A DNA stretch of 64,000 bases from Pomacea canaliculata (taxonomy: Eukaryota > Mollusca > Gastropoda > Architaenioglossa > Ampullariidae). The position numbers and the translations under genes are program-made. Positions 49,576 through 60,570 of this stretch are shown here, piece after piece (positions within the stretch are counted from its first letter, which is position 1; the number at the start of each line of letters is the position of its first letter). The DNA lies in NCBI RefSeq assembly GCF_003073045.1, contig NC_037593.1, positions 10,960,735-11,024,734 of the forward strand. Direction: 5' to 3'. The notes beneath the pieces were generated by a model. It was not told the DNA's origin. It did not search any database and saw only the letters and a list, made by a program, of their open reading frames with translations.

Positions 49576-49659
49576 ATGGCGCATCGGAAGTTTCCGCCGA
49601 AGAAGGACATGGCTAGCTTAAAGCAGCTAAAGCAAGCCTTCCATTTCCAAGACAGTTAG
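49576..49659 (+). CDS. Small open frame, 27 codons, uncertain
   Basis: ATG GCG in an AAGATGGCG context begins MAHRKFPPKKDMASLKQLKQ and stops at TAG after AFHFQDS. It is lysine-rich with an amphipathic tail. It sits in the CpG-rich divergent promoter about 900 bases before NUP42. It could be a microprotein, an upstream open frame of an alternative NUP42 leader, or chance. No splice donor joins it to NUP42 convincingly. Confidence 0.2.
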   Translation: MAHRKFPPKKDMASLKQLKQAFHFQDS

Positions 49660-50019
49660 TCAAGAGAGACTATTCATAAAGAAGTCTTACAGCAGTAACT
49701 TCCCTTTAGCATTTTGTTTCACACATAATATAATTATGTCTCATTATGGCCTTAGGGTCAGGTCGGTACATTTACTCATAGTTCTACACAACCAACGAGT
49801 TTCAGGAAAGGAAACTCTTACTTTGGTTTTATTGTCTCCAATCGCTTTCAGACAACCCTTTTTCATTTCTGCCGATCCACCAACCGTGCGTTTGAAAGGA
49901 TCCATTTGCTGAAAGATATTCGCTTTTCGCATTTGTGCAAATAAATTCTTTAGAATCTATTATTTGAAGGTATTTGAAATGGCAGCTAGCAAGTATATTA
50001 TTAGGCACACTTGTAAGCC

Positions 50020-50047
50020 ACGGACCTTCATACGTATGAAGGTCCGT
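50020..50047. repeat. Perfect 28-bp palindrome
   Basis: The half ACGGACCTTCATAC is followed at once by its exact reverse complement, centred on TACGTA, with no spacer. It lies 516 bases before the NUP42 start codon. Confidence 0.95.
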
Positions 50048-50563
50048 ATTCGCAGATGTCGATGTCGATGACATAAACCTAGACCCCTAAACGAACGAGA
50101 CTGTATGTTAAGGTTTGGGTCAGGCTAGGTGAGGGGGAACGAATGTTCAATTGGGTCGATATATCAAAAAGCCGTAAAGCCGATAGAAGTCAAGAAAAGT
50201 TAGGTTTGATGAACTATTGAGGTGACTACAAAGATAAACCGCTTCTGTAAAGTGACGAAGCTGTGATGGCATATGGACCCAAAGCTTATTTAGCCGCGAG
50301 AAAGGCTACGACCCCGATTTGCATGTCACGTGATACAAAGTTCTACTTTTAACTTTCTTTGATATTTTATACGTTTACAAGCAATTAGTAATTTAACTTT
50401 TTTAACATACGCCTGGCCATGATCCTCTATTTTCCCCTAAACTCAGACTCTGTATCATCAAATACATTGGCTATTTGCAAAAAGAGATACGCATGTGATT
50501 GATTCAGCCAATGGGAGTCGATTGGGGTCGATGTAGCTGTGTTTGTTATTTTGCCGTGTAGTG

Positions 50564-53500
50564 ATGCCTGTGTGCGAGTTCTTTCTCAAGGGACGTTGTC
50601 TTTATGGAGAAAAATGTTTTAACGAACATCCGCGAGGTGCGTAATGAATGGTAGCACAGAATCAACAATATATATTTTTTCTCCCTACGATTTATCTTTT
50701 GCTTAGTACATGTGCTAAGAATACATGCGCCTTGTTTTTTACTTGTCACACTAACTCTTGAATTACAAAATTTAATATGTAAGAAAAGGAAACAAACAAG
50801 TACCTGCTGTTGTATATAATGAAAGTCTCACCAGCACAAGCAGAACATGTAACAGCCTAAGAAAAATAATAAGAAAAATACCTTACATTGCTTCAGTTCT
50901 ACCTCAAAATGTGGTTTGTATTTTGCTTTTATGAGTGTGTGTGTGAGAGAGAGAGGGAGAATGTTAGTACACACATTGTTTTGTGTGATGTTTTCTTTCA
51001 TGCTTTTTAAGGACACGGCGGTGGAGGAGACAGAGGAAGTGGAAGTAGACATGTCGCTTTCCGTGATAGCTTTGGTAGCGGTTATCAACAGGGTAATAAC
51101 CCATACAAGTGGGCATCCAGCAGTCCACAGGCAGGCAGTTCTCAGACCACAGCCTCTGCAGATGATATTGTGTATGTTGCAAGAACAGTTGTACATTTAT
51201 TGCATATCATGCTATATAAGTGGCATCAGAGTTTGGAACAGAAGTTTACTGACTCAAGGGTTTCTTATGCTTGCCCACTTAGCAATTGGTACTTGATATC
51301 AAGTAAAAGGTGGGTGAAAGAAAAGACTGGGTTTTCCTTCTTTCATCTGGACCCTAGACACAGACACCTTAAGTTAACTGCTCTTACAGCAATTAGGCAT
51401 TGGGATCTTTCCTATGTCTGTTATCTTTTTCTTCTTTTTTAAGTTTTCTAAATCATGTTAATCATCATTATCATCAATTATTTAACTCTTCATCAGTGAG
51501 AGGGTTGGAAAAATGAAGCAGTTGCCAGTTATTTTTCTATTCTTAGTGTTATAGGCAAAATTCTTCTATTATTTCTTATATTGTCATAGACCCTGTATGC
51601 TTTGTTCATGTAGTTCTTTAGAGATGCTACAAAGAACAATTTTGAACATCTTGTTTGTAAGGTTGTTAATGGTCTTTCCATGTATTTGCTGGATGGATTC
51701 TTGAAAAACTGAATGTTTTCTTTATAGTGGCAAAATGTCAAAATGTGTATGTGCATGAATGTGCTTGTTCATTTTTGTTATGGGGAGTAGGGTGCATGTG
51801 CAAAAGTAATGAGAGACTGAATCATACGCATGATATGAAATTTGGTTGCTGCTTACCGTCATGTGTTGGGGTATATGTGAGACATAGGAATTTCCTACAA
51901 TTGAATAAGCTATCATTCATTTCATCCTATTATGGGCACAGCAGTAGCAGTCACAGGAGCTCTGATGGAGTGCAGCAGAGGTGAACTCAGGTCGCCAGGT
52001 CCAGTCATGTATGAGAAGGTTCCTTAGTGCACAGCCAGTCCACTCTTTCATATTAGTCAACCAGCTTTTCTTCTGTTTGCCACATCATTGACTGCCTTCA
52101 ATGTAACTTGGAGGACTGTCTTCGGCAAAGCATCATGCCAGGCAGCCTGACTGAACCAAATAAGCATTAATGTCAGGGGGAACTTCTGTGCTAGCTAAAC
52201 ATTGTTTCTGGTGCTTAGATGTGAATTACTGCCTGGGTGGAGAAGGCCAAAGGGCATTTGGCCATGAGGGATAGTTGGGGACTGTTAGTCTTGAGAAGGT
52301 TTTTATGGACAGTTGTCAGGAATGGAGGCAAAGATGTTTCCTGTCATCCTTGGTAATGCCTGACTAGTGATGGCCAGTGTGGTTGATTGGCAGATTTTAT
52401 GCTGGCTGCTCTAGCTAGTTTGGCTGAAAGGCTACATGAGGTTGTGAATGACCAATGGCGTTCTTCCTTAGTTTTGGGTATGTGCAGTTGCGGAGTGGAT
52501 TGATTTAATCTTGTGCCACCCAATGCTAGATGCCTCCTTTTTGATCTAGAGGCAGGTCTCCTTGAAGGCAAGTATCTTGGAAGTAATAGTAAAGGCCAGA
52601 AGCTGTGTCACTAACTCAAACCAGTGACATTGAACTGTTGGAACTACCTTGTTGTCATTGCAAAGTTGGCAGTGACCACACTGTGGTTCAGGACTTAGGC
52701 TACCTTGAGAGGTGTGGAGCTTCAAAACTAAGTCTTGCTTATTCTTCTAGGAAATAGCATTCTTTATGATTTCCACTCTTACTGGATAAAAGAGATCAGA
52801 CCTGCCAGACTGGTGTTTATTCATCAACTGTACAGAGCTTTGCTCCCTTTGACCTATATCACTTGGTGCTGTACCAACAATGTAGTCAGGTTTCCTGCCT
52901 GTTAGTAAGGAAATCATGAGATGTCCCAAGACTGGGATGGCACTTGCTCATTCAAAATGCTGGGGAATAGTCATTGCTCCTTGTACCTGGTCGGGGAATT
53001 GAGTATGGAGGTGACAGACAAGACTGGATTGGGCATTGCTGGCTTTAAGCTCACTAATGTATAGACTGTCCACGGACTGTAAATTCGTTATTTGTCTCTC
53101 TGAGGACTCGGGGCTCATTGGTACTGTGAAACGTGATGTCGGTAAACAAGGGGAGGGTTGCTAGATGTGTGTGAGCTGTATCTTGCACTGAGCTTAATAC
53201 AATCATTAAAACAAAATTTTGCACCACATTAGTCCTTTAAAGTTTTATTAAAAGAGTGTTCTGCCAGGTGTTACTACCATCATTCTCATGCAACAACTAT
53301 GCAGAGATATCATTCACTGAGAACAATTATTACTTTAGTGTTATTAGTGGATTCATATATAACAGATGGATACATAGGAGGGGAAGTTAAAGCATTTTTG
53401 GAAACAAAACTTGAGCTTCTTTTTTGATTCTTTAACAGGAAAAACATTCCGAAGGAAATAGAAATATGGCAGACATCAAAGACATGGCCATTTTCTTGTA

Positions 53501-56500
53501 TCGGTTTTGAAGCCAACTTGCCATCATTTCCAGGTATTGATCACATTTTAGAAAATGTGGACTGACATTGTCTTTAATATTGTTTTTATGCATTATGTAA
53601 TAAACAGCTTTGGAAAAAATAAGGGCTATTTATCATAACTTATTAATGATTGTTTTTAATATGTTACATATGATCTACAAAGTGAAAAGTTCGAAGGAGA
53701 TCTGGTTTAGCAGTGTTTGAAATAATTTTTGTGACCTTGTATGTGGCATCTAAATAGCTAGTAGTAGCAGTAGAATCACATTTAGTAAAATACAATATGT
53801 GTGTAAAAAAACACTGGCGAATGGTGCTTATCCTGTTTTCTACTTGTCTGTTTTCAGACATCCCTGACCTTAGTCCAGAAGAACTGAGACTGGAAGCATA
53901 TATGGCCATTCAACAGAACACTCTCGATCAATATGTGAGTTTGTTTTCATCTGTTTTTTAGTTTCTTCTGATTGTGGAAAGTAGGGAAAGTAGATTTCTT
54001 GCTGTAGATTTTAACACATTTTTATGGGCTTTATGTATCAAACTTCTTTTGTGATCACTTTTATTTTTGTAGCATGCACATTTTTGACTTTTATTCTATA
54101 AATTAAGAATATATTTTAAAGAAATGCACATTGATCTAATTTGCTACATTCAAGAATCAGAAAACTAAAAACTTACATGACATCTTTTGTATCTTACTTC
54201 TAAAATGGATTAACTTTGTGCCAACTTTTTTACATTTAAAGACAGTAGAATGTGAAAACAATACTATGGCATGCAGTTTATGATTCAATTAAGCTTAGAG
54301 CTATATAAATGGTATTGAAGGTGTTAATAAATTCAGAAAAAGTGTTGTGGCTCATAAACTTTAAAAAAATTGCTATTGTTAAATTCCAGCTGTATTTTTG
54401 TGTTTCAACTAACTAAACTCAATAGTTACGTTTGTGCATGTATGTGTATGAGGCCAGGGGTGATGGTTGAATAGGTGCATTCATATGAATGAGTGAGTGT
54501 GTGTGTGTGTATATATATATGCCAGTCCATCTTTATCTATATTTTGTAGCTAAAAGCATGCTCGCGCACACATTTCAATCGAGAAGAGCATTGAATGTGT
54601 TTGTGCTTGTGGGGATGATTGAAGTTGCTTTACATTTACACTGCTTTTTCTATTCTCACCAGTTTTGGCAGTAAGGGATGTAGTCATAGGGCTTGTTGAC
54701 ATTTTGTGCAATAATGTATGCTTATTTTTAGGGTTTATTCTCCCTGTTGTAAGAAATCGCTGGTACCTCCCAGTATAACATTACTATGCAGAAGACATTT
54801 TGACATGTCTGCTATACAGTGCAAGTGTTAATAACATATTTTGAATAAATATTCTATGAGAGCAAAAGAGAAAGGGAAGGAGGAAGAGAGGGGAAGCATT
54901 TGAGAAAGCAAATGAGTAATCACAGAGATAAAGGAGGGATGGGGAATTGAGTGAGCAAGTGTGCAATAAAATCGGAGAACAAGAAGAGGAAGGGCAAAAG
55001 AGGTGAACGGCCATTTTTATTTCCCCTTTCTCTTGAATATGCCACCTTTGCGAAACATGAGCTGATGACCTGTCATTTTAGGGAAGAGTCATCAAAGTAC
55101 AGATATTTCACTTCACAGATACTCAGAATAAATAAGCTTAACCCAAATAAAGTGATAGATTGACAATAAAATTTACAGTTTTAACAGTTAGTGGCAGAAA
55201 TCAACCTGAATAAAATCAGTTACACTGCATTTTCCTTCTGTGCAGAAACTGAAAGTATCACAACTTGCAGAGCAATATCGACAGTGGCAGGAACAGCTTA
55301 AAGTGAACTCTACAGACCCATCACTTCGACACAGACTGGTATGCCATGCTGTCATTACCTTGAAAGCTAGGATTTTTTTCCTCCTTCTTTTGCTTCTAAT
55401 GCCCTGAAAAAATGATTGCCAGCTATGTCTGTAGGTACTTGTTTGAGGAAGATAGATGACTATATAAAGCAGTGGGTAGTAAATATGTTTGAAAAGTCTT
55501 CCAACCTTTCAAATGGAGTCATCTCTGAATGTAGGTAAGAGCAATAAAGAATAGCTGTGGTCAACAAAAGGTGTTTCGGCAGTCATCTGAAAGTTTGGCT
55601 TTTTATAGCTTAGGTAGAGGTTGTACATTTGATGACTGGCTTTTCTAAGTACAAAATACCATATGCTTGAATCTATGCAAATAACAAATAATAGTAAATT
55701 GTTTTTACAAATGACGTTATGATTCATGTATGTTTTGTTTATTGTACTGTTTTCTGCATCTAGGTGGAGCTCATAGAAGAGAGCAGACGAAAAAAAAATA
55801 GCGGGTGTGTAACTTTTGTAATAACAGTGATATGTTCTGACCACTTATTTGAGCTTCATTTGATGTTAAACTTTAGTAAGCCTTTGATGAGGTTGTATGT
55901 AGGCTATACATTTTCTCCTTTGAATAATGTGAAATTAATCTTTTTGGTGCTTTTTTGGGGTTTACTTGAGCTTGAACTTGAATGTTAGATAATTTAGCTC
56001 TAGGTGCAGCATTACAGCTAAGCAGCAAAACTCCCTTTCCTTTTGTATTCAACACTTACCACCATTAATTCTCTTAAACGTGTATCTTTTCCATGAGCAC
56101 TGCTCCTAAGCACAGTCCTCTTAATACTATTGATCTGTCCTTTCTCCTCCCCTACCTACTGTTTCCCATTTTATATCTCTTGATTAGTTTGTCCTGTTGA
56201 CCTTTGATGGTTACTTTTTAACTTGCTCTTTGCAGTTGCTGTAACCTCTTTGTCTTTACTGTATTGTATATATCTCATTGTTACCTATCTTTCTGCTCCT
56301 TCAAGTACTACACATGACCTAAATTTTGTGTCGAGAGATGCGCACATCCAACTATATGAACATGATTCTGTGCAATATAAATTGCAATTTATTATTAATA
56401 TTATTTTTAACGTAAAGATATTTTTTGTGCTGATGACAATCAAATGCTAATTCACTAATTCAAAAGAATCATTTTATCATTGCAGGTCTTTGATCAGACC

Positions 56501-57716
56501 ATCTCTGTTCGGTGAGTATGTAGGCACACATATCCCCTTGGCCCCCAACACAAATGCATAAAGGTGCAATCAGAAACAAATTTACTGTTGAACACAGGCG
56601 TAGCTTAAGGTGTTGTGTTTTTGAGAGTTTTAAGAATATTTTCAGTCCATTTATTAGTGGCCCTATGCTCCTCAAGGAGTAACAAGGAATAAACTAAAAC
56701 TAAACAGTCCATTTCCCATTTTCTGTGGATTTGGATTTACATGTTTGTGGATATTAACATACATATGCTTGTTCTTTTTTGTACCATTGTTCTTAATTTT
56801 TGAAGTTTTATTCTTACAGTATTTGAATGTATATATGTTCTTCATTCATAAAATGTTATTTGACTTTCAATGTAAATGTTTTTTTTATTACTTAAATGCT
56901 AAAATTGTGTATAATATCAGGATTTAAGACTCTGAACTTCAAGTTTATTTTTTCACAGGGGGTCAGACAGCCAGTACAGCCAGTAGTGGGTTTGGAACTG
57001 GTGCTTCCCACTCATCCGTCTTTGGTGGTTCTTCTGCCTCATTTGCTCAGAATGTCAGTTTCTCAGGTTTTGGGCAGGGGTCCTCACCTTCTGCCTCTTC
57101 TACTTCAGTCTTTGGAGGTAACCAAAATAGTGGAGGAGGAACATTTGGACAGGCTGGGGCAAATACAGGTGGCAGTTTTTTTGGAACCAGTACTAGTGCA
57201 GTTTTGAACCAGAGTGGTGGAAACTCAGGCTCTTCTACTTCCTTTGGCTTTTTTGGACAAACATCATCAGGAGGAGGACTTTTTGGGCAGTCACCAGCAT
57301 CCAGCTCATCACCAGCACATGGTTTTGGAGCTCAAGCAACAACCAGTCCAAGAACTGGTGGACTTTTTAGTGCACTTCCCAACCAGTCACCTTCAGCACA
57401 AGGAAGTGTGTTTGGTGGAGCTTCTCAGACAAAGGGAGCCATGTTTGGACAGTCAGGTGGTTTCACTAATGTGTTTCAGAATAGCTCTAGTGGTAGCAGC
57501 TTGGCAGCTTTTCCTGGCTCTGGCATGCCCACTTCAAATCAGGGTATGTTGTCTCCTGGCAATGTTTCATTTGGAGCCACACACCCAGGCCATGACTCAC
57601 TGTACACAGCAGTGGATAAGTTAACTGAGGAAGAAAAAGAGCAGTTTGAAGCAAAAACATTCTCATTTGGAAAAATTCCTTTGCGACCTCCTCCAAAAGA
57701 AATGATCAATATTTAA
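50564..57716 (+). CDS. NUP42: Nucleoporin NUP42 (NLP1/hCG1), CCCH-zinc-finger FG nucleoporin
   Basis: Eight exons, all in phase: 50564-50636, 51012-51171, 53439-53533, 53858-53934, 55246-55338, 55764-55804, 56486-56511, 56959-57716. The product has 440 residues (human about 423). Residues 1-25 are a CCCH finger ([21 protein letters not shown]-x7-C-x5-C-x3-H). Exon 2 is Gly/Arg/Ser-rich. Exons 3-5 hold the conserved helical region with [16 protein letters not shown] and [16 protein letters not shown]. The last exon is an FG domain with about a dozen FG dipeptides (SVFG, LFGQ, MFGQ) rich in Ser/Gly. It ends [20 protein letters not shown] then IPLRPPP, the conserved C-terminus of the family. In animals and yeast the protein sits on the cytoplasmic face of the nuclear pore and binds Gle1 in mRNA export. 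No frame breaks were found. It is very likely correct. Confidence 0.96.
51930..52150 (-). mobile_element. LINE ORF2 C-terminal remnant in NUP42 intron 2
   Basis: On the minus strand one frame gives [19 protein letters not shown], followed by a WRPEFTSAA-like segment. A neighbouring frame gives KTVLQ and TLE just before. These match the end of the reverse transcriptase ORF of many non-LTR elements ('KTILQGTLEG..RGRQKKSW.DNIKEWTG...LL...WR'). No catalytic core remains, and the frame is broken at least once. The remnant may extend toward 53.1 kb, where I recognise nothing. Confidence 0.55.
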
Positions 57717-59164
57717 GTTTTTACAGAAAGGTGTATTTGATCCTGTGTCCCCTTAAGGTTTTATATAGTTCTGCTTTCCTTGATGTGTGTCTGTAAAGTT
57801 ACTCCAGTGGAGAAAGTGAATGTGATTTTTTTTTTTTTTCAGTGTGTCCCTGAACATTGATGGAAGACCATTTGTATCTGATCTCCTTAATTATGCAAAC
57901 ATTTCTTTTTTATGACATCTATTGAAAGTGATGATAATGTTCAAGCTAGTGAGACGATGTGACAGAGCTACATGCCTCAAGCATGTGTTAAATTTTATTA
58001 ACATTTCCATAAGCATCCGTTACAATGCAGATTTTAGTTTATTTACAGAAACACACCTTACATTTGTTTGTTAAATGGGACAGACAAACACACATTGATT
58101 GTTTTGGGGATTTTTTTTTTCATTTCTAATATAGATTATGGTTTTCCATATCCTTGTTGGGATAAAATCAAAGAAAATTAGGTCTTGCTTTCCTGATTGA
58201 CTGCTAAAATTAGCCACAAAAGCAAATTCAATCATTCACTTTCGTTCCCATATGCATGTATAAAAATGACTTGTTGGCTGCAATTCTGTTTTAGTCAGCA
58301 TGTTCCAGATGTCGTTCAAATTCTTGGGAGGAAGATGCTAGCACTCTTTGACAATGAATTTATATGCAACTGATTTGTCTTCAAAAAATAATAAATCCTT
58401 AAAGCAATCTTTTGTTCTCATGTAATGGTAATATGTGTACTTGGGAATGTTCTCTCTGATTGCTAAGTTTTGTGTGTGTGTGTGCTTAATATCTTCAAAC
58501 AAACCCCATGTTCTCCCCTCACATTTGCAATCATTTCTCACATTTAATTACTAAAATAATGTTATTTATTTTAAGGTAAAAAAATACTTAAAAACACTAA
58601 AGTGCAGTGATCAAATATGCAATTATTCTTCCTCCATGTTTGACAAAGGGTGTGTTCCTAAAATCCTGTCCTCTGAAGGCTGCACACTCTGCTGCCCAGC
58701 ATACATTAGTGGCTGTTTCCCAAGAGCTTGTCATCTCAAGAGGTGTTAAAATTTGTCTTCTCTCTTAATTGTTGGTAGTGCTGACTACTACAGCAACTGA
58801 TGGACATATGCTCAGGTGTTGATGCTGTTCCTCTTGAAATGGCTGTTGAGATTGAAGTGTTCAGTCTTCAGGCAAGAGATACCATCTACTTCAGGATGAA
58901 GGACATCAGTGTGAGGACTGCATGTACTATTTTTGTTGCAGAAGTAATTTTTTTCTGCAAGTTGTTCCTTGACAACAAATTTGAGAAGGGTTGTTATTTG
59001 CTGCTTCCCTCCTTTACCATTTAATCTGTTTTTACACCTGCAATTCCTGTGTGTGCTGGAATCCATAGATAAGCAGCTGTGGTGTGTGGTATAAGATGAG
59101 TGTAACTTGAGAATTGGCACCCAGCTCGTCGTGATTCAACTTTTATGCTTTTCCCACAAATAAA
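57717..59164 (+). promoter_or_regulatory. Probable NUP42 3' UTR with poly(A) signal at its end
   Basis: No gene is visible. AATAAA lies at 59159-59164, and nearer weak A-rich candidates exist around 58163 and 58387. The block keeps the low CpG of the NUP42 body, which fits a transcribed 3' UTR. Confidence 0.45.
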
Positions 59165-59579
59165 GATATGCAGAAAAAGGGATTTAGAGGTGCAAATCAT
59201 TTTTCAAGAGCTGTATTTGCTGAAAGAACAATTTACTAAAACAAACTTAACCTGAAGCTAGGATCGTCCTTATTTATATTTTAGGATTAATACCCTATTG
59301 GTGAAAATAAATTGCTAGGGCAATATAGTAGCACCAATGTCATATTTTATCTATAAGGACATCAGATACATGTCAGCATGTGCTTTGCTAATAGTTGTAC
59401 CTAACTATTCCCCTGGCTATGTCCAGACATGCCTGCTAACGCCTTATTGTTTGATACAGGGTATGGACGTGCACATTCTGAAAACTTTTATTATGAAAGC
59501 AGTTCCAATTAAGGCTACAGGATTTGCATAAAAGCAAATTTTTTTTAAAAGAGTGATAAATCAGAAAGATTAAAGAATT

Positions 59580-60115
59580 AGTGTTAAAAAGGTATGTTCC
59601 GCGCGTGTGCTTCACATTCGATGAGCTAAACGTGCAGCAACATGCTTTTTCAGAAACCTTGGATTTCTTTTATCGTCTGCTACGGCAGTTGGGATGCGGA
59701 CTCGACACTATCAGGTTAATGAAGATAAAAAAAAACTGCTGCGTAAAATTCAATATATCAAAAAAATCCTACAAATAAACGTGCTACGGATGAGAAGATA
59801 AAAGATTTTATGGAAATATATTTTCAAGCCTTGCAGAAGGTGCGACTTGCTAGCGACTCGACCTGAGTAAAGGAGGAATGACGTCAATTTCCATGTCACG
59901 TGAATACACGCGGGATCGAGGCACATGCGTAGTCGCCGCCATTGTTCTAACCCGGAGAAGGAAAGACTGTGTTGTTTGTGAACGTTTTTACTGCAGTCTT
60001 TGTGATTTCTGATCACCCCAAATTGCTGTCTGATACAACTTTTGTGCACAAAGATTGTGTAAAGACTGTGATTGGACACTTGTGTTATTTTTTAAGGTGT
60101 AGGAACTGATCTGTG
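59580..60115 (+). promoter_or_regulatory. YTHDF promoter and 5' leader
   Basis: CpG becomes frequent from about 59.6 kb (CCGCGCG near 59600, GTCGCCGCCATTG near 59932, close to a YY1-type site), directly before the first coding exon. No TATA box was identified, so this resembles a housekeeping promoter. Confidence 0.5.
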
Positions 60116-60570
60116 ATGTCGGCAAGTTTGGATCAGGTACGCAGCCATGCTCTTTATGATTCGAATTCGAGGATAGGCCTACTTTTTGTCATGTGTTAAC
60201 AGTCTATCGTTGCGTAGGCGTAGTAAATTATTTCTCGTATCAATCATATCAAACGAGTAAATGAATTCCACTCAATTTTTTTTTTATATGTAGAACGTGG
60301 ACATTTTGTGAAGTGAAGGGTTGTGGTTGTCAGGCGAGATTGTGTGGCGTGTACTCGAGTGTATCCCGAGTGTAGCAGGCTATCGCACTGCCGCAACCTC
60401 ATACCGAGTGTTGCGTACTAAAACGAGAACAGTCGAGCTTTTTTTTGTAAATGTGTTTACATTTCCCCCGTTTTTATGTGCAAATACCACTGATTCTAAA
60501 CTTATTTTCTAACGCTTTTTTTCATGTTTGCCTTGGCGTGTTCAGAGGGCGAAAGGACAACCTAACCAAG
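60116..60570 (+). CDS. YTHDF: YTHDF-family m6A reader, first two coding exons (rest lies beyond the window)
   Basis: Exon 1 is 60116-60136 (MSASLDQ) with a GTACGC donor. Exon 2 is 60546-60570 (RAKGQPNQ plus one base), acceptor TGTTCAG, donor GTAAGA, ending in phase 1. The joined start MSASLDQRAKGQPNQ corresponds to the vertebrate YTHDF N-terminus (MSATSVDQRPKGQGNK in YTHDF3, as I recall it), and the exon boundary sits at the same Gln|Arg position. YTHDF proteins are cytosolic readers of N6-methyladenosine in mRNA that control its decay and translation. The YTH domain itself is outside the window, so identity rests on 15 residues and gene structure. Which paralogue cannot be told; invertebrates usually have one. 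Confidence 0.75.

Larger units (their letters stand above)
49088..50563. promoter_or_regulatory. Divergent promoter region between the Myb/SANT gene and NUP42
   Basis: The two genes point away from each other across this 1.5 kb. CpG, scarce on both sides, is frequent from about 49.5 to 50.6 kb. GAAGATGGCG at 49572-49581 resembles a YY1 site. A perfect 28-bp palindrome lies at 50020-50047. A small open frame of 27 codons starts at 49576. On the minus strand an 18-base segment at 49070-49087 has splice-like borders but is too close to the ATG exon to be used with it. Confidence 0.5.
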
